Shown here one piece after another: positions 1 through 6,818 of a stretch of 19,904 nt of DNA (position 1 is the first letter of the stretch; each line of letters begins with the position of its first letter). Origin of the DNA: Omnitrophica bacterium RIFCSPLOWO2_01_FULL_45_10b (GTDB lineage: Bacteria > Omnitrophota > Omnitrophia > Omnitrophales > Danuiimicrobiaceae); contig MHFM01000012.1 of assembly GCA_001804205.1 (NCBI GenBank), positions 1 through 19,904 on the forward strand. Direction: 5' to 3'. Position numbers and translations under genes: made by a program. Under the pieces are notes generated by a model. It was not told the DNA's origin and made no database searches. It saw only the letters and a list, made by a program, of their open reading frames with translations.

Positions 1-122
1 GGGATCCGCCGTGCTGTATGGCGGATTTCCCCGCATGAAATCTCTTTCGGCACTTCAAGTATCGTTTTGCTGCGCTCCGCGATTTCTTTTAATACCGCGA
101 ATAATTTGATTCTAATTCCCAT
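1..122 (-). CDS. moaD: MoaD, molybdopterin synthase small subunit (partial, 3' end outside window)
   Basis: Only the first 40 codons are visible. MoaD is the ubiquitin-like sulfur carrier whose C-terminal Gly-Gly thiocarboxylate donates sulfur to precursor Z; that tail lies outside the window. The visible start, MGIRIKLFAVLKEIAERSK followed by TILEVP, matches the beta-grasp N terminus of the MoaD/ThiS family. The ATG follows the moaA TAA after one base, with the purine-rich GGTGGA of the moaA end as ribosome site, so translation is probably coupled. Codons about 32-40 coincide with a GGCGGAT/ATCCGCC palindrome that has a near-copy in the nirB leader. Either this is a frame-preserving palindrome insertion or MoaD is disrupted beyond the edge. 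The residues it encodes (GEIRHTARR) can still be aligned with the usual GELR..LA segment, so an intact gene is possible. Family call fairly sure, integrity unknown. Confidence 0.75.
   Translation of the reverse strand, partial: MGIRIKLFAVLKEIAERSKTILEVPKEISCGEIRHTARRI
4..26. repeat. Short palindromic repeat (ATCCGCC-N9-GGCGGAT) inside moaD
   Basis: Perfect 7-bp inverted arms (4-10 and 20-26) enclose a 9-nt loop, and flanking bases extend the stem with wobble pairs. The same arm sequence forms the hairpin at 9288-9312 in the nirB leader. Two copies with identical arms and different loops in 20 kb suggest a dispersed palindromic repeat family rather than chance. It falls in the moaD reading frame. 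Confidence 0.5.
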
Positions 123-123
123 T

Positions 124-1104
124 TTATCCACCCACATGAGACATTTGGAAATCTTGATGTTTCATTTGAAGTTCATTTAAAAAATGCTGCTCTGGCCGTA
201 CCCAAACTACTTCTTGAATCCTTCGCTTGATTTCTTCTGCTGACGCTCCTGAGCGCAGAAGCGCTTTCAAATCCAAATCTTCCTTTCCATGGAGGCAAGT
301 TTTCAACATTCCATTGGCTTTAAGGCGCAGGCGGTTGCATCGGGCGCAAAAGTAATTGGAAATCGGGCTGATAAATCCGATACGGGCTTTTGTCCCCATG
401 ATCGAAAAAACCTGGGCCGGTGATGAAAAATAACTGTCCAACGGTATTAATTCATATTCCCTTTCGATTCGCTCCTTCGCCTCTTCGGTGCTGAAGAACC
501 TTTCTTGCGGATCAAGCTGCACCAAACCATTGGTAGCCATCAGTTCAATGAAACGTACCTCAATCGATTTGTCGATTGCAAAACGAACGAGATCTAGAAT
601 TTCATCTTCATTAATCCCCTTCATGAGCACAGTGTTGATTTTGATGGGATGAAGACCGCTTGCCACTGCTTCCTCAATTCCATCTAAAACTTCCGATAGC
701 CGGTCAAGCCGCGCAATTTGAAGGAAACGATTCCGGTTAAGCGTATCCAAGCTAATATTGATTCGATCCAAACCAGCAGCTTGAAGCTTTTGAACTTGCC
801 CCTTCAAAAAAACGCCGTTGGTGGAAAGGGCTAATTCGTGAATTCCCGGAATCTCTTTGATTCGAAACATAAGTTCTGCAATGTCTTTTCGAACCAAAGG
901 TTCCCCGCCTGTGATTCTCACTTTTCGAATGCCGAGTTCCGAAAAATATTCGACAAGCTTTACCATTTCTTCATAGCTCAACAAATCATCCCATGTTTCA
1001 AAACCTGCGCCATGAGCCGGCATGCAATAAAGGCAGCGCAAATTGCAACGGTCCACGACTGATATTCTCAGATACGTCAACTCTCTTCCGAATTGATCCT
1101 TCAT
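124..1104 (-). CDS. moaA: GTP 3',8-cyclase MoaA (radical SAM, molybdenum cofactor step 1)
   Basis: MoaA converts GTP to 3',8-cyclo-7,8-dihydro-GTP with S-adenosylmethionine, the first step of molybdopterin synthesis in the cytoplasm. The protein has 326 residues, the usual length. The radical SAM motif CxxxCxxC is at Cys20/24/27, followed by the SAM-contacting GGEP at 66-69. The second, GTP-binding [4Fe-4S] cluster is ligated by Cys253/256/270 (FCARCN ... KTC). The chain ends in the Gly-Gly tail needed for activity in this family, so it looks complete. The ATG has GAGG five bases upstream. It follows the nitrate transporter by 39 bp and precedes moaD by one base. Placing cofactor genes last in a nitrate reductase operon makes functional sense because NasA needs the molybdopterin they help produce. 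Confidence 0.97.
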   Translation of the reverse strand: MKDQFGRELTYLRISVVDRCNLRCLYCMPAHGAGFETWDDLLSYEEMVKLVEYFSELGIRKVRITGGEPLVRKDIAELMFRIKEIPGIHELALSTNGVFLKGQVQKLQAAGLDRINISLDTLNRNRFLQIARLDRLSEVLDGIEEAVASGLHPIKINTVLMKGINEDEILDLVRFAIDKSIEVRFIELMATNGLVQLDPQERFFSTEEAKERIEREYELIPLDSYFSSPAQVFSIMGTKARIGFISPISNYFCARCNRLRLKANGMLKTCLHGKEDLDLKALLRSGASAEEIKRRIQEVVWVRPEQHFLNELQMKHQDFQMSHVGG

Positions 1105-1143
1105 CGAAACCTCTTTCTTTCTTTCCTTTGAATGATTTGTTCT

Positions 1144-2382
1144 TCATTTCCTCGCCTTCTCAAAAGCAACTTCGGGCTGGAACCCGCCGGGAACTTGAGA
1201 AAGAATATTGTGAAAGGTCCATCCGCTCTGCACAACCTGCAGGATCACAAGAGCACTGAAGCTTGCGGAAGCAAAAACCGTGAAGCCGACTCCATAGGAA
1301 CCTGCGACATCTTTAAAGAAGCCTAAGAAGGTAGGAAGGAAAAATCCTCCCGCTCCTCCCGCTGCTCCTACGATACCTGTAATCACTCCGATCTCTTTTT
1401 GGAACCTCAGCGGAACGAGCTGAAAAACGGCCCCATTCCCCATGCCAAGGCAAGTCATCCCAAGAAAGATCAAAACCGTAGCAAGAGCAAGAGGTGGCAG
1501 CGTACCGGCTCCCAACATGAAGGATCCGATACAACCGAAAAGAAGGGTTAATATTCGAACTCCTCCAAAACGATCTGCCAAGTAGCCGCCGATAGGCCTA
1601 AAAAAGCTCCCGGCAAAAACACAGAGTGCCGTAAAATTCCCCGCCATTACTTTGCTCAATCCGTACTGATCGTGAAAGAAGATCCCAAGGAAACTCGCAA
1701 GTCCAACAAAGCCGCCAAAGGTAATGCTGTAAAAAAAGCAGAACCAAAAGGTATCGGCTACTTTCAAAATTGAAAAATAATCGACCAATTTTTTTGGTTT
1801 CGGCTGAGCTGGACTTTCCTTTGCCAAAACCATAAAGAGCAGAAGCGTTAAAATAACGGGAATAATGGCAAGACCGAACACATTTCGCCAGCCGAAATAT
1901 TCGGCAAGGCGCGGTGCAAAAAGAGAAGCCAAAACCGTTCCGCTGTTACCTGCTCCTGCAATCCCCAAAGCCATTCCTTGATGCTGCAGTGGATACCACC
2001 GGCTCGCTAACGGAAGAGCGACGGCAAAACTTCCTCCGGCAATTCCGAGAAATAACCCAAAAGCCAAAATCGAATTCAAATGCGAACCGAAAAGCCAAAT
2101 CCCAAGGAGCGGAAAAATCACCATGAGCTGACCCAGAATTCCTGTTTTCTTGGGCCCGATGTGGTCCACAAGAAGACCGAGGGGAATCCGAACAAGAGAA
2201 CCTCCTAAGATAGGGATGGCCACCATAAAACCTTTTTGGCTTGCCGTAAGGCCAAAATCTTTTGCCATATAAACCCCCAAAACTCCGATGAGAACCCATA
2301 CCATGAAACTAATATCAAAATACAAAAACGCCGAAAAAAGCGTCGGTGGATGTCCGCTTTTCATAAAATCTTTGACTCTCAT
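1144..2382 (-). CDS. narK: NarK/NasA-type nitrate/nitrite transporter (MFS, NNP family)
   Basis: This is a 412-residue integral membrane protein with about 12 hydrophobic segments, a major facilitator of the nitrate/nitrite porter family. Family hallmarks are visible: an arginine in TM2 (Arg65, in GGSLVRIPLG) and another in TM8 (Arg262, in GSFFRPIGG), the pair that holds the anion in known NarK structures; and glycine-rich nitrate signatures in TM5 (GIAGAGNSG, 140-148) and TM11 (GIVGAAGGAGG, 336-346). The cytoplasmic loop after TM2 has the MFS pattern DHIGPKKTG. Its ATG overlaps the nasA stop by four bases (ATGA) with AAGGAG upstream, so the two are translationally coupled. In this context it probably imports nitrate for assimilation. 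Nitrite export or nitrate/nitrite exchange cannot be excluded. Confidence 0.92.
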   Translation of the reverse strand: MRVKDFMKSGHPPTLFSAFLYFDISFMVWVLIGVLGVYMAKDFGLTASQKGFMVAIPILGGSLVRIPLGLLVDHIGPKKTGILGQLMVIFPLLGIWLFGSHLNSILAFGLFLGIAGGSFAVALPLASRWYPLQHQGMALGIAGAGNSGTVLASLFAPRLAEYFGWRNVFGLAIIPVILTLLLFMVLAKESPAQPKPKKLVDYFSILKVADTFWFCFFYSITFGGFVGLASFLGIFFHDQYGLSKVMAGNFTALCVFAGSFFRPIGGYLADRFGGVRILTLLFGCIGSFMLGAGTLPPLALATVLIFLGMTCLGMGNGAVFQLVPLRFQKEIGVITGIVGAAGGAGGFFLPTFLGFFKDVAGSYGVGFTVFASASFSALVILQVVQSGWTFHNILSQVPGGFQPEVAFEKARK

Positions 2383-4622
2383 TGTTTTCTCCTTTTAAGA
2401 AGTGGCATTTCGAACTTATCAATTCGAACTGCCGCTTGTTTATAGTTAGGCTCACGAGAAAACGGATCACAAGCATTTACCGTCAGGTTATTGGCATTCG
2501 CTTCCGCATAATGAAAGGGGATAAAAATTTGTCCTGGCGCTACGGTTTCTGTGACGCGAAGAACAATGCGTTCAATGGCTCCACGCCTTGACTCCACACG
2601 AACATAATCTCCCTGTTCAAGCTTCAGTTTTTTTGCATCGCGAGAATTCATCTCGACCCACGCTTCTGGAGACAAATGATTCAGCAATGGAATTTGACCG
2701 GTTTTCGTCCGTGTGTGCCAATGCTCTACCGTTCGTCCTGTGTTCAGTAAAAAGGGATATGCGCCATCAGGACTTTCGGGAGGCGCTTCATTCTCAACGA
2801 TCCAAAGTTTCGCGCGACCATCTTCGGTTTGAAAGATGCCATCCCTATAAAGCGGGATGCTCTCACTTGGAGAACGCATCTCACCGGCCTGAAAAGGCCA
2901 TTGGATTCCTCCATATTTTTCAATGAGTTCATAAGTAAGCCCCGAATAATCGCACAGCCGCCCACTCGAAACCTTTTTCCATTCTTCGAAAGCATCCTCG
3001 GGTTTTGTCCAACCGCCGAAAAGCTTGTCGTAAACACCCAGTGCTTTGGCAACCAAAAGAAAGATTTCAAAATCCGGCTTTGCTTCCCCGGGTGGCGGAA
3101 CAGCGGCATTTACTTTACTGACTCTTCGTTCGGAATTTGTATAAGTTCCGTCTTTTTCACCCCAAACGGCCGCGGGAAGAACCAAATCGGCTGCTTCGCT
3201 TGTCGGAATGGGGTGATATCCATCCTGCACGACAAGAAAATCGAGTTTCTCCAAAGCCTCAAGCAAATAATTTTGATTGGGAAACGAAACCAATGGATTG
3301 GTAGCAATAATCCAGAGCCCTTTAATCTTCCCTCTCAGCACCCCTTCAATAATGTCAGGATAGGCCATTCCGCGAGCCGATGGCATGATCTCTTCCTCAA
3401 CGCCCCACAACGCCGCAAGTTCCGAACGATGGTTTTGATTTTCAAACTTTCTATAGCCGGGAAGACTTGAGGCAAACCCTGCTTCGCGCGTGCCCATGGC
3501 ATTGCATTGCCCGGTAATCGAAAAGGGCGATGCGCCCACTCGGCCAACATTTCCAGTGATCAACGCTAAATTGCAAATTACGTTTACGGTCTCGGTCCCT
3601 TGAGTGCTGTGGTTGACTCCCATGGTCCAACCAATGAAAGGCGCTTTGGCGTTAGCATAAAGAAGTGCAACCTTTCGGATTTGCTCTTCACTAAGCCCGG
3701 TCAGCGTGCTCACATATTCAGGAGTGTACTTTTTAAGATGGCGGCTTAGTTCCTTAAACCCGGACGTATGATTTTGAATGTAGTCTTGATTCACTTTATT
3801 TGCTTCAATAATTACATGCATCATCCCATTGATCAGCGCAATATCAGTCCGAGGTTTAATCGGAAGATAAATATTGGCCATCATGGCTGTTTTGGTGACG
3901 CGCGGATCAGCCACGATCATGGTTTTGTTCATATTTTTTTCCAAACGGTAACAAAGAATCGGATGGTTGTCGGCAATGTTGGCCCCGATCAAAAAAATGA
4001 GATCCGATTTTTCTAAATCCTCATAAGTTCCGGGCGGCCCGTCACTCCCAAAGGAGCGCTTGTACCCTGAAACAGCACTGGCCATACAAAGTGTTGTATT
4101 GCCGTCATAATTAGTCGTTCGAAACCCGAGTTGGACGAGTTTGCCCAGAGCGTAAAATTCTTCCGTCACCAATTGTCCTGTGCTAATGACACCGAGCGAT
4201 TCGTAACCATATTGCTGTTGAATGATTCGAAACCTTTCGACCATTGTTCGAATGGCCCAATTCCAGTCAACACGACGAAACTTTTTCTTTCCTACTTTAA
4301 AAAGCGGCCATTTGGCCCGATTGGGCGCCGTAATCGCATAATGCTCGGCAAGTCCTTTCGGACAAAGGCGTCCTTCATTCACAGGATGATCCGAATTCCC
4401 ACGAACGCTCACTGCTTTGCCATCTTTAACGCCGATATACATACCGCAGCCCACAGAGCAGTAACCACACGTTGTGGCTACCCAGCGATCCGGAATTTTG
4501 GCTTTCGCCATCCAACCGAACTGCTCATCGATATCGTACGCGTACTTTTCCTTTTGAATATCAATCCCCAAACGCCGTTTGGCAGATCGCAAAATACGTT
4601 CTGTCATTGAATTTGTTTTCAT
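2379..4622 (-). CDS. nasA: Assimilatory-type nitrate reductase, molybdopterin catalytic subunit (NasA/NarB-like)
   Basis: A 747-residue member of the DMSO-reductase molybdopterin superfamily, reducing nitrate to nitrite. The N-terminal [4Fe-4S] motif is Cys52-x2-Cys55-x3-Cys59 with Cys87 (GRLCPKG). The likely molybdenum ligand is Cys179 in TTLCMASAVSGYKRSFG, the pattern of NapA/NasA/NarB nitrate reductases. The C-terminal dinucleotide-binding domain (about 620-740) ends with FIPFHYAEANANNLT, typical of the assimilatory branch. There is no Tat signal at the N terminus, so it should act in the cytoplasm. It lacks the extra C-terminal [2Fe-2S] domain of Klebsiella NasA and is close to cyanobacterial NarB in length. 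Six bases separate it from the upstream iron-sulfur/membrane fusion gene, its presumed electron donor, instead of the NADH- or ferredoxin-linked donors usual for assimilation. A formate dehydrogenase-like role is less likely given nirB, nirD and narK. Confidence 0.92.
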   Translation of the reverse strand: MKTNSMTERILRSAKRRLGIDIQKEKYAYDIDEQFGWMAKAKIPDRWVATTCGYCSVGCGMYIGVKDGKAVSVRGNSDHPVNEGRLCPKGLAEHYAITAPNRAKWPLFKVGKKKFRRVDWNWAIRTMVERFRIIQQQYGYESLGVISTGQLVTEEFYALGKLVQLGFRTTNYDGNTTLCMASAVSGYKRSFGSDGPPGTYEDLEKSDLIFLIGANIADNHPILCYRLEKNMNKTMIVADPRVTKTAMMANIYLPIKPRTDIALINGMMHVIIEANKVNQDYIQNHTSGFKELSRHLKKYTPEYVSTLTGLSEEQIRKVALLYANAKAPFIGWTMGVNHSTQGTETVNVICNLALITGNVGRVGASPFSITGQCNAMGTREAGFASSLPGYRKFENQNHRSELAALWGVEEEIMPSARGMAYPDIIEGVLRGKIKGLWIIATNPLVSFPNQNYLLEALEKLDFLVVQDGYHPIPTSEAADLVLPAAVWGEKDGTYTNSERRVSKVNAAVPPPGEAKPDFEIFLLVAKALGVYDKLFGGWTKPEDAFEEWKKVSSGRLCDYSGLTYELIEKYGGIQWPFQAGEMRSPSESIPLYRDGIFQTEDGRAKLWIVENEAPPESPDGAYPFLLNTGRTVEHWHTRTKTGQIPLLNHLSPEAWVEMNSRDAKKLKLEQGDYVRVESRRGAIERIVLRVTETVAPGQIFIPFHYAEANANNLTVNACDPFSREPNYKQAAVRIDKFEMPLLKRRKQ

Positions 4623-4628
4623 AATTTC

Positions 4629-6281
4629 CTACTCGCTTCCGGCCGTAAAAAAAGAGCCGGGCATGTTTTTTGGAACCACCGTCACAAAAAAAAGATATCG
4701 GCCTAAAAATTCTCCGAGAAGTGAGAAAACAAAACTTGCTGTTGAAAAACTGATAAAGGTTACAGGCAGTAAATTTCCAAAACTCAATAAATGGAACAGC
4801 GTAAAAGGCAACAAGAAAGAACCTAAAATGAGCAAGATAAGCCTCGAAATAAAATAATTCTTAAACCGATGAATCAAAAGAAAAGTCGATCCATAAAGTT
4901 CGTCCGATTCATTTTGCCTAATGGAAAAAAGCCGTGCCAAGAGAACGACTAATTGCAAAAGACCACTTATTGCTGAAATTAAAAGAAAGGCAAAAGCAGG
5001 CCCTTGGAAATAGGGGCCTTGCAATGTTAAAGAAATGCTGGAATAAACGGAGTAAACAACCAAAGCAAACAAAGGCCCTAAAATAAAACCGGTAAGAAAA
5101 AAACGAAGCGGTGTTCGATTTGTATTCCAGGCAGGACGTGCGGGAACGAGATAAATTTTGGCACTCGCATAAATTCCGGCCAAACCAAAAAATGCCACGA
5201 GGCCGCCGATCACGGAAAGTAAGCCAAACGGAAGAGACAGCTTCCAAAAATGATTTGCGATTTGAAGGCTGGCATATGCGGCGCCCAAATTTGAAAAAAG
5301 AGCAAACAGAAGAACTTCGCGAGAAAGCCAAGAGCGCTTCCACATTTTTAAGGCTTTGTAGGCGTAAAGCGGCCGTCCTAAATGGAAAATAGCCGCAAAT
5401 AAAGCAATTCCGGTGACAACCAGCATTCCACTCGCTCCAAACGGCAAAAAATTTCGAAGGGGCTTCAAAAAATTAATGAAATGCGAACAAAGATCGCCAA
5501 GCCAAAGCGTAAGAAACCCGCCAGCTGCAAGTTGAGTTAGAACCGTCATGAAAATTAATGAGGTATGAGGTTCTGCCGGCTGAATCTGATGGTGATTGGC
5601 TTTGAGCATACTTTCTGGAAAATGATTGGGTACGGTAATTCTGGTTGTTGAAATTGTTATATTGGAATCAGGCATCCCCGGCGCATCAGCTTGGGAATGA
5701 TTCTCGCGCCATTCTTTGATATTTACTTTTTCAATTTGAATGGCGCTTTCAGGACAAGCGCCCACACAAGCCGGAAGCTCGCCTGCTTTTAAGCGGCTGT
5801 GGCACATATCGCATTTGGTAACGATATTGCGTTCGGGATTAAATTGCGGTACGCCATAAGGGCAATTCCATGTGCAGTAGCGGCAGCCAATACATTCTTC
5901 GGCTTGATGTTTTACAATTCCATCTTCTAATTTGACATATGCGTCCGTGGGGCAACCTGTCAGGCAAGATGGGTCCAAGCAATGATTACAAGCCATGGAA
6001 AGATGATATTTCTTGGCATTGGGATATATTCCCCCTTCGATTTCTCCAACTCTTCGCCAATTAACTTCGGCGGGATTGTTGTTTTGTTCATTACAAGCCA
6101 CAACGCAGCATTGACATCCCACACAGCGCGACATATCAAAGTGAAATCGATATTGTTCCCCTTCTTCAAGCGGCTCAATCGGAATTAAAGTAGGAGCGTA
6201 GTAACCTTCTTCATTAACCCGATTCTTGAGGGGCAAATTTTGCTCATCCAATAAATCAATTAAATCAAATTGTTCTGACAC
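4629..6281 (-). CDS. Fused ferredoxin-type iron-sulfur subunit (DmsB-like) and DmsC-like membrane anchor
   Basis: A 550-residue two-part protein. Residues about 42-200 form a DmsB/NrfC-like electron-transfer module with 16 cysteines in four groups (53/56/59/63, 98/101/106/110, 130/133/136/140, 157/160/172/176), enough for four [4Fe-4S] clusters. Residues about 240-545 are a polytopic DmsC-like anchor of about eight hydrophobic segments, the kind that oxidises menaquinol. In DMSO reductase these are separate proteins. With no Tat signal, the cluster domain should face the cytoplasm together with NasA, giving a quinol-to-nitrate route at the inner face of the membrane. The start is GTG at 6281 with AGAGG nine bases upstream; a nearby ATG is out of frame. 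It sits 33 bp after nirD and six bases before nasA. The partner assignment is inference from position and family. Confidence 0.88.
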   Translation of the reverse strand: MSEQFDLIDLLDEQNLPLKNRVNEEGYYAPTLIPIEPLEEGEQYRFHFDMSRCVGCQCCVVACNEQNNNPAEVNWRRVGEIEGGIYPNAKKYHLSMACNHCLDPSCLTGCPTDAYVKLEDGIVKHQAEECIGCRYCTWNCPYGVPQFNPERNIVTKCDMCHSRLKAGELPACVGACPESAIQIEKVNIKEWRENHSQADAPGMPDSNITISTTRITVPNHFPESMLKANHHQIQPAEPHTSLIFMTVLTQLAAGGFLTLWLGDLCSHFINFLKPLRNFLPFGASGMLVVTGIALFAAIFHLGRPLYAYKALKMWKRSWLSREVLLFALFSNLGAAYASLQIANHFWKLSLPFGLLSVIGGLVAFFGLAGIYASAKIYLVPARPAWNTNRTPLRFFLTGFILGPLFALVVYSVYSSISLTLQGPYFQGPAFAFLLISAISGLLQLVVLLARLFSIRQNESDELYGSTFLLIHRFKNYFISRLILLILGSFLLPFTLFHLLSFGNLLPVTFISFSTASFVFSLLGEFLGRYLFFVTVVPKNMPGSFFTAGSE

Positions 6282-6314
6282 GAAATCATGCCTCTTTTCT
6301 CAAAATTTATCGCG

Positions 6315-6710
6315 CTAATTGATATCCGCCGCACTTGAAGGCTCAGCAACACTTTCCATTTTCCCTTCAGCCTGATGAAACATACCTTCCTCAAGGGCTA
6401 CATAAACTTTTCCATTCATAGCCTTCACTGGATAGGTCTTCACACATCCCTCGCCGCCCGTTAAGGCACAACCGTTTTCAAGATTGATCTTCCAATTATG
6501 CAAAGGGCAAAACACGGCTTTCCCCGCAACGATTCCATCCGCAAGTGGCCCGCCTTTATGAGGACAACGGTTATCTGTGGCAACAAATTTATCGCCCAAA
6601 TTAAAAAGAGCGAGTTCAAAATCTCCGCAATCAACCCGCCTTCCCTCTTTTCGAGGAATGGTGTTGATATCAGCAATCGAATACCATTTGCGCATCGTCA
6701 TGTCTTTCAC
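6315..6710 (-). CDS. nirD: Nitrite reductase small subunit NirD (Rieske-type)
   Basis: The small subunit of assimilatory NAD(P)H nitrite reductase, partner of NirB in the cytoplasm. The protein carries a complete Rieske [2Fe-2S] ligand set, CPHKGGPL and CPLHNWKI, as in NasE-type small subunits; the E. coli NirD lacks these ligands. I place the start at GTG 6710 (131 residues), because a strong AGGAGGT lies exactly eight bases upstream (6719-6725). A longer frame to an ATG at 6761 exists, but its extra residues are encoded by the palindrome-bounded insert at 6709-6818 and resemble no NirD. ATG codons at 6701 and 6695 would sit too far from the ribosome site, although either could have been the ancestral start. 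Downstream is the ferredoxin/anchor fusion gene. Confidence 0.9.
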   Translation of the reverse strand: MKDMTMRKWYSIADINTIPRKEGRRVDCGDFELALFNLGDKFVATDNRCPHKGGPLADGIVAGKAVFCPLHNWKINLENGCALTGGEGCVKTYPVKAMNGKVYVALEEGMFHQAEGKMESVAEPSSAADIN

Positions 6711-6818
6711 CCCGTTAGACCTCCTCCAACGAGCTTGCCTTAGAAAATCTCGAGAAAGCACTCGCCGCTGTTTTTTTAAATGTCCACCCGAGGTTAAAAA
6801 ATTCAGGTCTAACGGGGT
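6709..6818. mobile_element. 110-bp palindrome-bounded element (MITE/REP-like) filling the nirB-nirD gap
   Basis: Perfect 14-bp terminal inverted repeats (ACCCCGTTAGACCT at 6709-6722, AGGTCTAACGGGGT at 6805-6818) bound an 82-bp interior with no plausible gene. The element begins on the base after the nirB TGA (6819-6821) and ends inside the proposed nirD GTG start. It therefore supplies both the AGGAGGT ribosome site and part of the start codon of nirD. A small non-coding insertion element fits the shape, and from memory similar TCTAACGGGG repeats are frequent in candidate-phylum genomes. No other copy is in this window and no clear target duplication is visible, so mobility is inference. Confidence 0.6.
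6719..6725 (-). promoter_or_regulatory. Strong ribosome binding site that fixes the nirD GTG start
   Basis: On the minus strand AGGAGGT lies eight bases before GTG at 6710. It decides the nirD start. It is part of the inverted-repeat element, overlapping its end, so the structure of that repeat could influence nirD translation. Confidence 0.75.

Noticed and set aside
2829..3470. 213-codon plus-strand open frame opposite nasA
   Set aside because: It lies antisense within a strongly conserved molybdopterin enzyme, shows no family motif or ribosome site I can see, and is explained by codon bias on the coding strand.
4131..4610. 159-codon plus-strand open frame opposite the 5' part of nasA
   Set aside because: It overlaps the [4Fe-4S] and cofactor-binding region of nasA in antisense and resembles no known protein.
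6711..6761. N-terminal extension of NirD to the ATG at 6761
   Set aside because: These codons lie wholly within the inverted-repeat element, the peptide is unlike NirD, and a strong ribosome site points to GTG 6710.
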